Part shown: positions 1 to 7,452 of the stretch, one piece after another
Position numbering within the stretch: position 1 is the stretch's first letter
Layout: each line of letters opens with the position of its first letter
Assembly: GCA_002083775.1 (NCBI GenBank)
Contig: MTEI01000002.1
Location: 186,001-250,000 of the forward strand
From: Rhodoferax ferrireducens
GTDB lineage: Bacteria; Pseudomonadota; Gammaproteobacteria; Burkholderiales; Burkholderiaceae_C
Reading direction: 5' to 3'
DNA: 64,000 bases
The notes under the pieces: generated by a model
Databases searched by the model: none
Told to the model about the DNA's origin: nothing
What the model saw: only the letters and a program-made list of their open reading frames with translations
Position numbers and translations under genes: made by a program

Positions 1-2
1 TG

Positions 3-1376
3 AATGTGGACATGCTGGTGACCGAGGGCGACGGCATCTCTGACAGTCGCATGGACGTGGGCGACAGCAAAAACTGGGCTGGGCAGGTGGGTGCCCGACG
101 CAGCGAGCTGACGCTCAAGGCCCTGTTCAGCGAAGAGCTGGGCGCGCTGATTCAGGTGCGCACTGCTGAGCGCAGTGCCGTCATCCAGACCCTACGCGAG
201 CACGGCCTGAGCCTGCACAGCCATGTCATTGGCAAAACCCGCCCTGCTGATTCAGTCATTCAGTCCGGCGTGGGTGAACTGCAAATCTGGCGCGATGCCA
301 AGGTGATTTTCAGCGCCAGTTTGTCGGATCTGCACCAGGTGTGGGACGCTACCAGCTGGAAGATCTGCCAGGCGCGCGACAACCCGGCCTGCGCCGATGC
401 CGAGCACGCTGCGGCCGGAGCAGCCGCTGACCCGGGCCTGCACATTTATATGCCAAATCAGGCTCTAGCCGTTATACAAAAAGGGCGAGTAGCTATAGAA
501 GTTGATTCAGCCATGTCATCCCGGACGCGATCCGGGATCCATGGATTGCGGGTCGAGCCCGCAATGACAAGCGCAGATGCGGCGGCGTTGGCCACGCCAG
601 CATTGTTGTTGTCGCGCCCCAAAGTGGCCGTGCTGCGCGAGCAGGGCGTCAACTCGCATGTGGAGATGGCCTACGCCTTCACCGAAGCCGGTTTTGAAGC
701 CTTTGACGTGCACATGACCGACCTGCAAACAGGCCGCGCCAACCTGGCCGATTTCAAGGGCGTAGTGGCTTGCGGCGGCTTCAGCTACGGTGACACGCTG
801 GGCGCGGGCATTGGCTGGGCGCGCTCGATCACCTTCAACACCGTGCTGGCAGACCAGTTCAAAGCCTTCTTTGGCCGGGAAGATACCTTTGGCCTGGGTG
901 TGTGCAACGGCTGCCAGATGTTTGCCGAACTTGCCGACATCATCCCCGGCGCGCAGGACTGGCCGCGTTTCACCACCAACCAGAGCGAGCGCTTCGAGGC
1001 GCGCCTGAGTTTGGTCGAAGTGCTGGAATCACCGTCGCTGTTCTTCACCGGTTTGGCGGGCAGCCGCCTGCCGATTGCTGTGGCGCACGGCGAGGGCTAC
1101 GCCAACTTCACCTACCGCGGCAACGCCGACAAAGCCATCGCCGCGATGCGTTTTGTGGACAACACCGGTGCCGCCACCGAGGCCTACCCGTTCAACCCGA
1201 ATGGCAGCCCCGCCGGTTTGACCGCCGTGACCACGGCAAACGGTCGTTTCACCGCCATGATGCCGCACCCCGAGCGCGTGTTCCGCAATGTGCAGCTGAG
1301 CTGGACGGATCAGGATATCTCCGACTTCAGCCCGTGGATGCAGTTGTGGCGCAATGCGAGGAAGTGGGTGGGGTAG
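3..1376 (+). CDS. purL: Phosphoribosylformylglycinamidine synthase, C-terminal part (5' end outside window)
   Basis: PurL converts FGAR, ATP and glutamine to FGAM in purine synthesis. The window holds the end of the synthetase half and the whole glutaminase (GATase1) half. The glutaminase nucleophile sits in GVCNGCQ (Cys codon 903-905) and the His/Glu pair in MMPHPERVF (codons 1266 and 1272). The reading frame is open at the left edge, so the gene starts upstream. Between DPGLHIYMP and RPKVAVLREQG, where other PurL proteins have a short linker, about 40 residues are encoded by one R1 repeat and one R2 repeat, in frame. The active-site motifs are intact, so the enzyme is probably functional. 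Confidence 0.95.
   Translation, partial: NVDMLVTEGDGISDSRMDVGDSKNWAGQVGARRSELTLKALFSEELGALIQVRTAERSAVIQTLREHGLSLHSHVIGKTRPADSVIQSGVGELQIWRDAKVIFSASLSDLHQVWDATSWKICQARDNPACADAEHAAAGAAADPGLHIYMPNQALAVIQKGRVAIEVDSAMSSRTRSGIHGLRVEPAMTSADAAALATPALLLSRPKVAVLREQGVNSHVEMAYAFTEAGFEAFDVHMTDLQTGRANLADFKGVVACGGFSYGDTLGAGIGWARSITFNTVLADQFKAFFGREDTFGLGVCNGCQMFAELADIIPGAQDWPRFTTNQSERFEARLSLVEVLESPSLFFTGLAGSRLPIAVAHGEGYANFTYRGNADKAIAAMRFVDNTGAATEAYPFNPNGSPAGLTAVTTANGRFTAMMPHPERVFRNVQLSWTDQDISDFSPWMQLWRNARKWVG
455..506 (+). repeat. R1 hairpin repeat, copy 1 (inside purL)
   Basis: Contains the R1 signature GCTCTAGCC, a short variable centre, then AAGGGCGAGTAGCTAT. It is read in frame as part of the PurL interdomain linker and abuts an R2 repeat. 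Confidence 0.85.
515..568 (+). repeat. R2 double-hairpin repeat (inside purL)
   Basis: Begins GTCAT and ends ATGAC as terminal inverted repeats. It contains two perfect small hairpins: CCCGG..CCGGG around a GATCC box, and TTGCGGG..CCCGCAA. It is translated in frame. Elements of this look (peptides such as HPGLDPGS or CGLDPQS) are known to be dispersed in many proteobacterial genomes. Confidence 0.85.
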
Positions 1377-1681
1377 AAGGTTTCGCGCTTGAATCCAGTC
1401 AGGAAACTGTCTTATGCGGTGCCTTATGGCGTGATTGCCGCAGTTGGTTACTTCACGTCGGTATCGCGGTGGGCTTTGGCACTGCTGTGCGGTGGTGTCT
1501 TGTTTGACTGGGGGTCACGATTGACGGTTTGCTCATCTGGTCTCGCACCTTGTAGACCAAAAATATTCGAGGTGTGAACAGTGCCCTGAAGTCGTTGACC
1601 GGCAACAGGGAGCGCCCGAGAGTATCTTTGCGAGCTTGCAAATTTCTTGCTGTTTACCGGTAATCGGTATATTCTTTCAAG
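1377..1681. other. Intergenic region between purL and higB
   Basis: About 305 bases without a convincing gene. The only notable structures lie next to higB: a 16-bp near-palindrome TTTGC..GCAAA (1627-1642) and the TACCG/CGGTA inverted repeat described separately. No clear terminator for purL was seen. Confidence 0.6.
1655..1673 (+). promoter_or_regulatory. Candidate higBA promoter/operator
   Basis: A perfect 5-bp inverted repeat TACCG-GTAAT-CGGTA (1655-1669) overlaps a -10-like TATATT (1668-1673). The higB ATG is only 8 bases after the -10, so the transcript would be nearly leaderless. HigA-type antitoxins usually bind such palindromes to autorepress. No good -35 box was found. Confidence 0.45.
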
Positions 1682-1960
1682 ATGATCGTTTCATTCGCAG
1701 ACCAGGATACGTCGGATTTGTTTGAAGGCAAGCGTGTGCGCCGGTTTGCAAATATCCTGTTGGTTGCCGAGCGAAAGCTGCAGCAGTTGGATTCTGCAGT
1801 AACGCTGGATGCCTTGCGAAGCCCGCCGGGGAACCGGCTGGAGGCCTTGTTGGGTGACCTGAAAGGCCAGCACAGCATCCGTATCAACGATCAGATTCGC
1901 TTGTGTTTTATCTGGGCATCTGACGGCGTTCACGACGTCAAAATTGTCGACTACCGCTGA
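1682..1960 (+). CDS. higB: HigB-type toxin (plasmid maintenance killer family)
   Basis: A 92-aa protein of the RelE/HigB fold, starting MIVSFADQDTSDLFEGKRV and ending with IRLCFIW...VKIVDYR. The conserved core (N-terminal F/LFEGK region, RLEALLGDL, IRINDQIRLCF) matches HigB ribosome-dependent mRNA interferases. Toxin-before-antitoxin order with higA 16 bases downstream is typical of higBA. There is no Shine-Dalgarno sequence before the ATG; see the promoter entry for a possible leaderless transcript. Confidence 0.88.
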   Translation: MIVSFADQDTSDLFEGKRVRRFANILLVAERKLQQLDSAVTLDALRSPPGNRLEALLGDLKGQHSIRINDQIRLCFIWASDGVHDVKIVDYR

Positions 1961-1976
1961 ACTGCTGGAGAAATTC

Positions 1977-2294
1977 ATGACGATTGCAGCCCCCAAAAAT
2001 GGTCTTCGCCCTATTCACCCCGGTGAAATTTTGCGTGAGGATTATCTGAAGCCTCTCGGTATCAGCGCCAACGCGCTGGCGCAGTCGCTCAAGGTGCCCG
2101 CCTCGCGCGTGAATGACATCGTACTGGAGCGGCGTGGGATCACGGTGGACACCGCCATGCGGCTGGTTCGCTACTTCGGTGGTGACGTTCAAAGCTGGAT
2201 GAATCTGCAAACCGCTTTCGAGGTTAAGGTGGCGCAAAAAGTTTTGGCCAGCAAAATTGACAGCGAAGTATTGCCGATGACCGCGTCGAACTAG
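1977..2294 (+). CDS. higA: HigA-type antitoxin (XRE helix-turn-helix)
   Basis: Antitoxin and autorepressor partner of HigB. The sequence MTIAAPKNGLRPIHPGEI followed by LKPLGISANALAQSLKVP and VDTAMRLVRYFG is the standard HigA/VapI HTH arrangement, and the C-terminal part (about 75-105) would bind the toxin. I choose the ATG at 1977 because GGAG lies six bases before it. A TTG at 1944 inside the end of higB is an in-frame alternative without such a site. The length of 105 aa is normal. Confidence 0.9.
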   Translation: MTIAAPKNGLRPIHPGEILREDYLKPLGISANALAQSLKVPASRVNDIVLERRGITVDTAMRLVRYFGGDVQSWMNLQTAFEVKVAQKVLASKIDSEVLPMTASN

Positions 2295-2427
2295 AGCCAA
2301 CCACCTCCACTCCTGACTAGGCGCACACCCTGCCCGGGCTGTCGATCAGTTGAGTTGGAGGGTGGTGGTGGCTGATGGGGTTTAATGTGGCAAGCGTTTC
2401 GTTTACCCAACCCACACATCCAGACGC

Positions 2428-5400
2428 GTGCGCTCTCAAGAACCCGACAACCCGACCACCATCACTCTGGCGCTTGCCCTGGGGGTGTTTGGCATTGGTC
2501 TGGGTGTGCTGGGCATCCGGCTGGCTTCCGATATCACGTGGATCCGGTTTTTTGACAACCTGCACTGGACATCGGGCACCACCGCAGCGGCGGTGATGGT
2601 TTGGCTGGGTTATCGCCGCAGCACTGCGGCAGATGCACGCCGGCTGTTTTGGGGCATGGTGGGGTTTGCCGCCTATGCCGTGGGTCAAATCCTGTGGGAC
2701 ATTCAGTCAGCTGTGGGCTACAGCGCTTTTCCTGCGCCGTCAGACCTGTTTTATCTGATGTTGGGGCCCTTGGTGACCACTGGGCTGCTGCTGGAGGTGC
2801 GCCAGCGCAGCCGCGAATCTGACGCCGATTCCGCTTGGCTCGACTCGCTGTTGCTGACCGTGGCCATGGTGTCATTGATTCTGGTGCTGTACCTGCCCAA
2901 GCGGGGTGACACGGCGTTGCTGCCGCTCTTGATCATGGTGGCTTACCCGGCCACGCTTTTTGCCGCCGCCAGTACCGCCGTGGTCATGGTGCTCACGTTG
3001 CGCCTGCGTTTGCGCCTGGGCGGCGCATTGTTTGTGCTGGGCTTGATTGGCACGGCCTTGAGCTGGATGTACTGGAACTACCTGGCGCTGGACGGCATTG
3101 CCATGAACGGCACCTGGTCCAACGTGACGTTTTCGCTGGGGATTATTTTGACCGGATTTGGCTTGAGTCGCTGGCGCATGGCGCGCTCGCAGAGCGCGGG
3201 TTTTGACCGCTTGTGCGCCGGGGTGCTGCGTTTGCTGCCGATTGTGGCGGTGATCCTGGCGGCACTGGCGCTGGTGTTCTCAGAGACCCGCGTTGGCTTG
3301 CCTGCCGTGGTGCGCAACTTGACGCAGGTCGGTGCGGCACTGGTGATTCTGCTGGCCATGGTGCGCCAGACGGCGCTGTTACGTGACCGGGACCAGTTGC
3401 TGGTCACCCGGCAGGCCTTGCGCGCCAGCCAGGAGCAACTGACGCGCGAGCGCGGTTTGCTCAGGTCGCTGATTGGCAATATCCCCGATCTGGTGTGGCT
3501 CAAAGACCAGAACGGGGTGTTTCTGAACGCCAATCCGCAGTTCATGAAGATCTATAACTTCACCGAATCGAGCCTTCTGGGAAAGAGCGACTTTGATCTG
3601 CTGGAGGCCTCCCGGGCGCAGGTTTTTCATGATCAGGATCAGCACGCCATTGCTGCCAACGCCGCGGTCCGGTTTGAGGAATGGTTGCCATCGGTCGACG
3701 GTCAGACGCGCTTTTTCGAGACCATCAAGACGCCGGTGCGCGACGAAACGGGAAAGTTGATCGGGGTACTGGGCGTCTCGCGTGACATCACCGAGCGCCA
3801 GTTGGCAGAGCAACAGTTGCGCATTGCGGCAATTGCCTTCCAGTCGCAAGAAGCCATCACCGTGACCGACAGCCGCGCCATCATTCTGGACGTGAACCGC
3901 TCGTTCACCAGCATGACCGGCTACACCGCTGAGGAGGCCATTGGTCAAAACCCACAGCTGTTGGCTTCGGGGCGGCACGACGCCGCGTTTTATGCCGATA
4001 TGTGGCAGGCCGTGACCACCCTGGGGGCATGGGACGGCGAGGTCTGGAACCGGCGCAAGAACGGCGACATTTACCCGGTGCACCTCACCATCACCGCGGT
4101 GCGTGACGCTCGCGGCCAGGTGACCCATTACGTGGGTGCGTCCACCGACATCACCCGCAGCAAGGCGGCTGAAGACGAGATCAAGAACCTGGCGTTTTTT
4201 GACACGCTCACCCAATTGCCTAACCGGCGCCTGTTGCTCGACAGGCTGGGACACGCCTTGAGCGCCAGCCAGCGCAGCGGGCAAAGCGGCGCGGTGCTGT
4301 TCCTCGACCTGGACTCGTTCAAGTCGCTCAACGACACGCTGGGCCACGATGTGGGTGACCTGCTGCTGCAACAGGTGGCGCAGCGCCTGAGCGCCTGTGT
4401 GCGCGCGAGCGACACGGTGGCCCGCCTGGGTGGCGACGAATTTGTGGTGCTGCTGGAGGGCTTGAGCGGCCAGGAGCTCGACTTTGCCTCGCAGGTGGAA
4501 GTCACCGCGCACAAGATGCTGCTGGCACTGAGTGCGCCTTATCAGCTGGGCACGCGCTCGTGCCACAGCAGCTCCAGCATCGGCATCACGCTGTTTGGCA
4601 AGTCACAGCCCGGGGTGGGCGTGGACGATTTGCTGAAACAGGCCGACATTGCCATGTACCAGGCCAAGTCTGCCGGGCGCAACACGCTGCGCTTTTTTGA
4701 CCAACAGATGCAGGAAGTCATCAGCAACCGGGTGGCTCTGCTCAACGACCTGCGCAGTGCCCTTGAGCAGCAGCAGTTTGCGCTTCACTACCAGGTGCAG
4801 GTGGATCAGGCTGGCCATGCGCTGGGCGCCGAGGCGCTGCTGCGCTGGCAACACCCGCAGCATGGCTGGGTGTCACCCGCAGAGTTCATTGGCTTGGCTG
4901 AAGAAAGCGGGCTGATCCTGCCACTGGGGCAATGGGTGCTGGAGGCCGGTTGTGCGCAGCTGGCCGCTTGGCAGTTGCAGTCGCACTCGCGTGGCTTGAC
5001 GCTGTCCCTGAACATCAGCGCCAAACAGTTCCGGCAAAAGGACTTTGTCAACCAGGTCAGCGCGGCATTCCAGCGCCACGGCGCGCCGCCCCAACTGCTG
5101 AACCTGGAACTGACCGAGAGCCTGCTGCTGGCCGACCTGACCGATGCGGTGGTCACCATGAACGCCCTGCAGGCGCTGGGTATCCATTTCGAACTGGACG
5201 ACTTTGGCACCGGTTATTCGTCGCTCCAGTACCTGAAAAAACTGCCGCTGCGCAAGCTCAAAATCGACCGTTCTTTTGTCAAAGACTTGTGCACCGACGC
5301 CAGCGATCAGGCCATTGTCAGCACCATCATGGCCGTGGCGGCCAGCCTGGAGCTGGGTGTGATTGCCGAAGGTGTGGAAACCGCCGGGCAGCGGCAGTTG

Positions 5401-5517
5401 CTGCTGGACAAGGGCTGCACGCAGTTTCAGGGCTACCTGTTTGGCCGACCGATGCCCGCCGACGAGTTGGACGCGCTGCTGCGCCAGGCTGGGGCAACGG
5501 TTGTCATTCAGGGGTGA
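2428..5517 (+). CDS. Membrane-anchored PAS-PAS-GGDEF-EAL protein
   Basis: c-di-GMP turnover protein of 1029 aa. About eight or nine hydrophobic segments fill residues 10-310. Two PAS domains follow (about 335-460 and 465-585), each ending in a GVSRDIT/GASTDIT motif. The GGDEF domain has an intact RLGGDEF and an upstream RASD inhibitory (I) site. The EAL domain keeps AEALLRW, LELTES, DDFGTGYSSL, KIDRSF and EGVET. Both synthase and phosphodiesterase activities look possible. The start is uncertain: the frame is open only from 2386 and GTG at 2428 is the first plausible codon, without a clear ribosome site. The 3' end overlaps the convergent permease by about 10 bases. Confidence 0.85.
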   Translation: MRSQEPDNPTTITLALALGVFGIGLGVLGIRLASDITWIRFFDNLHWTSGTTAAAVMVWLGYRRSTAADARRLFWGMVGFAAYAVGQILWDIQSAVGYSAFPAPSDLFYLMLGPLVTTGLLLEVRQRSRESDADSAWLDSLLLTVAMVSLILVLYLPKRGDTALLPLLIMVAYPATLFAAASTAVVMVLTLRLRLRLGGALFVLGLIGTALSWMYWNYLALDGIAMNGTWSNVTFSLGIILTGFGLSRWRMARSQSAGFDRLCAGVLRLLPIVAVILAALALVFSETRVGLPAVVRNLTQVGAALVILLAMVRQTALLRDRDQLLVTRQALRASQEQLTRERGLLRSLIGNIPDLVWLKDQNGVFLNANPQFMKIYNFTESSLLGKSDFDLLEASRAQVFHDQDQHAIAANAAVRFEEWLPSVDGQTRFFETIKTPVRDETGKLIGVLGVSRDITERQLAEQQLRIAAIAFQSQEAITVTDSRAIILDVNRSFTSMTGYTAEEAIGQNPQLLASGRHDAAFYADMWQAVTTLGAWDGEVWNRRKNGDIYPVHLTITAVRDARGQVTHYVGASTDITRSKAAEDEIKNLAFFDTLTQLPNRRLLLDRLGHALSASQRSGQSGAVLFLDLDSFKSLNDTLGHDVGDLLLQQVAQRLSACVRASDTVARLGGDEFVVLLEGLSGQELDFASQVEVTAHKMLLALSAPYQLGTRSCHSSSSIGITLFGKSQPGVGVDDLLKQADIAMYQAKSAGRNTLRFFDQQMQEVISNRVALLNDLRSALEQQQFALHYQVQVDQAGHALGAEALLRWQHPQHGWVSPAEFIGLAEESGLILPLGQWVLEAGCAQLAAWQLQSHSRGLTLSLNISAKQFRQKDFVNQVSAAFQRHGAPPQLLNLELTESLLLADLTDAVVTMNALQALGIHFELDDFGTGYSSLQYLKKLPLRKLKIDRSFVKDLCTDASDQAIVSTIMAVAASLELGVIAEGVETAGQRQLLLDKGCTQFQGYLFGRPMPADELDALLRQAGATVVIQG

Positions 5518-6416
5518 AGGGCGCTGGCCTGCACACGCTCGTGCCGCACCACGTAGAGCCCGCTGGCCACCACAATGGCGCCGCCCAGCAGCGTGTAGCC
5601 ATCGGGCAGGGTGGCCCACAGCAGCCAGTCCACCCCCAGTCCCCAGGCCAGCGCAGTGTATTCAAACGGTGCCACGGCCGAGGCCTGACCATGCCGAAAC
5701 GCCTCGGTGATGGCCAGTTGGACGCAAAACCCGGTGCCCGCCAGGGCGGCCAGTAGCCCATAGTCTTGCGGGCGCACCGGCAGCCACTGCGGTGCCGCCA
5801 GCACGCTGCTACCCAACGCCAGCATCACCATGATCCACAACATCAGGCTCTCGCTTGAATCGGTGCGGCTCAACAACCGCCCCAGCACCGCAGACAGGGC
5901 GTAACAAGCGGCCGAGCCCAGCACAGCCAGCCCGGCCCAGCTGGCAAACCCGTTCACACCAGGACGCAGCGCCACCAGAATGCCGACCATGCCCACCGCC
6001 AGCGCCCACCAGTGCACGTGGGGTACGCGCTCGCCCAGCACCGGGGCAGCCAGCAGTGTCATCAGAAGTGGGGCCAGAAAGAACAAGGTGTAGGCGTTGG
6101 CCAGGGGCAGGTCACGCACGCCAAAGGTGAACAATGACAGCATGCAGATGGCCAGCCCGCCACGCAGCCAGTGCAGGCCCCAGCGGACATGCCACAGCGT
6201 GTGCCAGTTGCCGCGCCACTGGATCCACAGCAGCGTCAGCGGCAGGGCAACCCAGCCGCGTAAAGCCGCCACCTGCAGGGCTGGGTAATGGTGCGAAAGC
6301 GTCTTCAGGATGGTGTCCATGAAGGCAAAAAAACCGACGGCGATCATCATCGCCGCAATGCTGCGCAAGTTACCCTGATGCGTGCTGGTCTGGGCCTGCT
6401 TTGTGACTATGATCAA
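5508..6416 (-). CDS. EamA/DMT-family membrane transporter
   Basis: About ten transmembrane segments in the two-fold EamA arrangement: FFAFMDTILKTLS near the N-terminus, LPLANAYTLFFLAPLL in the first repeat, AVAPFEYTALAWGLGVDWL in the second. Such proteins are drug/metabolite exporters; the substrate cannot be told. The start is uncertain: TTG at 6416, TTG at 6368 and ATG at 6350 are all in frame, and the first hydrophobic helix begins near 6355. It is divergent from the response regulator that starts at 6448. Confidence 0.78.
   Translation of the reverse strand: MIIVTKQAQTSTHQGNLRSIAAMMIAVGFFAFMDTILKTLSHHYPALQVAALRGWVALPLTLLWIQWRGNWHTLWHVRWGLHWLRGGLAICMLSLFTFGVRDLPLANAYTLFFLAPLLMTLLAAPVLGERVPHVHWWALAVGMVGILVALRPGVNGFASWAGLAVLGSAACYALSAVLGRLLSRTDSSESLMLWIMVMLALGSSVLAAPQWLPVRPQDYGLLAALAGTGFCVQLAITEAFRHGQASAVAPFEYTALAWGLGVDWLLWATLPDGYTLLGGAIVVASGLYVVRHERVQASALHP
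6408..6413 (+). promoter_or_regulatory. Possible -10 box for the REC-GGDEF gene
   Basis: TATGAT lies 35 bases before the ATG at 6448, within the N-terminal coding end of the divergent permease. No matching -35 box is evident. Confidence 0.25.
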
Positions 6417-6447
6417 CGCCTTAAAAATAAAATCACGGACATTGTCG

Positions 6448-7398
6448 ATGAAAATCTTGTTGGTAGACGATGCAAAATCCGTGCAGCAGGTCATGACCTC
6501 ACGCTTGGTCAACTACGGCCATGACGTGCTGCCTGCGGTCAATGGTCGGGATGCGGTGGCCGTGTTTGCACAGGCTGCACCTGACCTGGTGCTGATGGAT
6601 GTGGAAATGCCGGTGATGAACGGCTTTGAAGCGGCCAGCCGTATCCGCGCCTTCGAGGCCACCCAGCAATGGGCCTGGACGCCGATCATTTTTCTGACCT
6701 CGTCGGACACGGTGGAAAACCTGGTGACGGCCATCGAAGCGGGTGGTGATGACTTCATGAGCAAGTTTTCTCCCGAGCCGGTGCTGCAGGCCAAGATGAA
6801 GGCCATGAGCCGCATTGCCGGGCTGCGGCACAACCTGTCGCAAGCCAACCAAAAATTGCAAGACCTGGCCAACCAGGACGGACTGACCGGCCTGTGCAAC
6901 CGGCGCAGCATGGACTTGCGCGCCGACCACTTGTGGGCGCAAGCCGTGGCTCAAGGCACGAGCTTTGGGCTGTTGATGCTTGACATCGACAACTTCAAAA
7001 AGTACAACGACCACTATGGCCACCAGACGGGCGACGACTGCTTGCGCCAAGTGGCCAGCGCCATTGACGCCAGCGTGCGCCAGGCCGAGCTTGACGGTCT
7101 GGCGCCTGGCGCTTTTGCCGCACGCTATGGCGGCGAGGAGTTTGCCGTGGTGGTACCGCAAGCGGCTGCGCCCGCCCTGGCGGAATTGGCGCAGCGCATG
7201 GTTGGCGTGGTCAGCGCGCTGGCGGTGGCGCATGAAAAAAACGAGGACTGGGGCATCGTCACCCTGTCAGTCGGCGCCGGTCATCTGGCGCGAGCCGAGG
7301 GCCCGGTGGTCACGCTGTTTCGGCAGGCCGACGCCCGGCTGTACCAAGCCAAAAAGCAAGGCCGCAACCGGGCGGTGACCGAAGACATGCCGGCCTGA
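6448..7398 (+). CDS. Response regulator with GGDEF output (diguanylate cyclase)
   Basis: A 316-aa cytosolic protein. The receiver domain (about 1-120) starts MKILLVDDAKSV and has its phospho-acceptor Asp51 in LVLMDVEMPVMNG. A short linker (NLSQANQKLQDLANQDGLTGL) leads to a GGDEF domain whose signature is YGGEEF, an accepted active variant. No RxxD inhibitory site is found at the usual spacing, so product inhibition may be weak or absent. Domain order resembles WspR. An in-frame upstream start at 6382 would add 22 residues of poor character, so ATG 6448 is preferred. No histidine kinase is adjacent. Confidence 0.9.
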   Translation: MKILLVDDAKSVQQVMTSRLVNYGHDVLPAVNGRDAVAVFAQAAPDLVLMDVEMPVMNGFEAASRIRAFEATQQWAWTPIIFLTSSDTVENLVTAIEAGGDDFMSKFSPEPVLQAKMKAMSRIAGLRHNLSQANQKLQDLANQDGLTGLCNRRSMDLRADHLWAQAVAQGTSFGLLMLDIDNFKKYNDHYGHQTGDDCLRQVASAIDASVRQAELDGLAPGAFAARYGGEEFAVVVPQAAAPALAELAQRMVGVVSALAVAHEKNEDWGIVTLSVGAGHLARAEGPVVTLFRQADARLYQAKKQGRNRAVTEDMPA

Positions 7399-7452
7399 TC
7401 TGGCGCGGGTGTGTGATGCGGGTACACCTGTCGCACCAGCCTGAAGCAACGC

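Noticed and set aside
1389..1577. Possible 62-codon gene after purL
   Set aside because: No start signal, no recognisable family and unconvincing composition; probably chance.
2300..2375. Imperfect complementarity CCACCTCC...GGGTGGTGGTGG after higA
   Set aside because: Arms are far apart and low in complexity; no T-run follows, so it is not supported as a terminator.
7399..7452. Stem TGATGCG...CGCACCA between convergent REC-GGDEF and rlhA genes
   Set aside because: Seven-base arms with a mismatch, long loop and no T-run; too weak to call a terminator.
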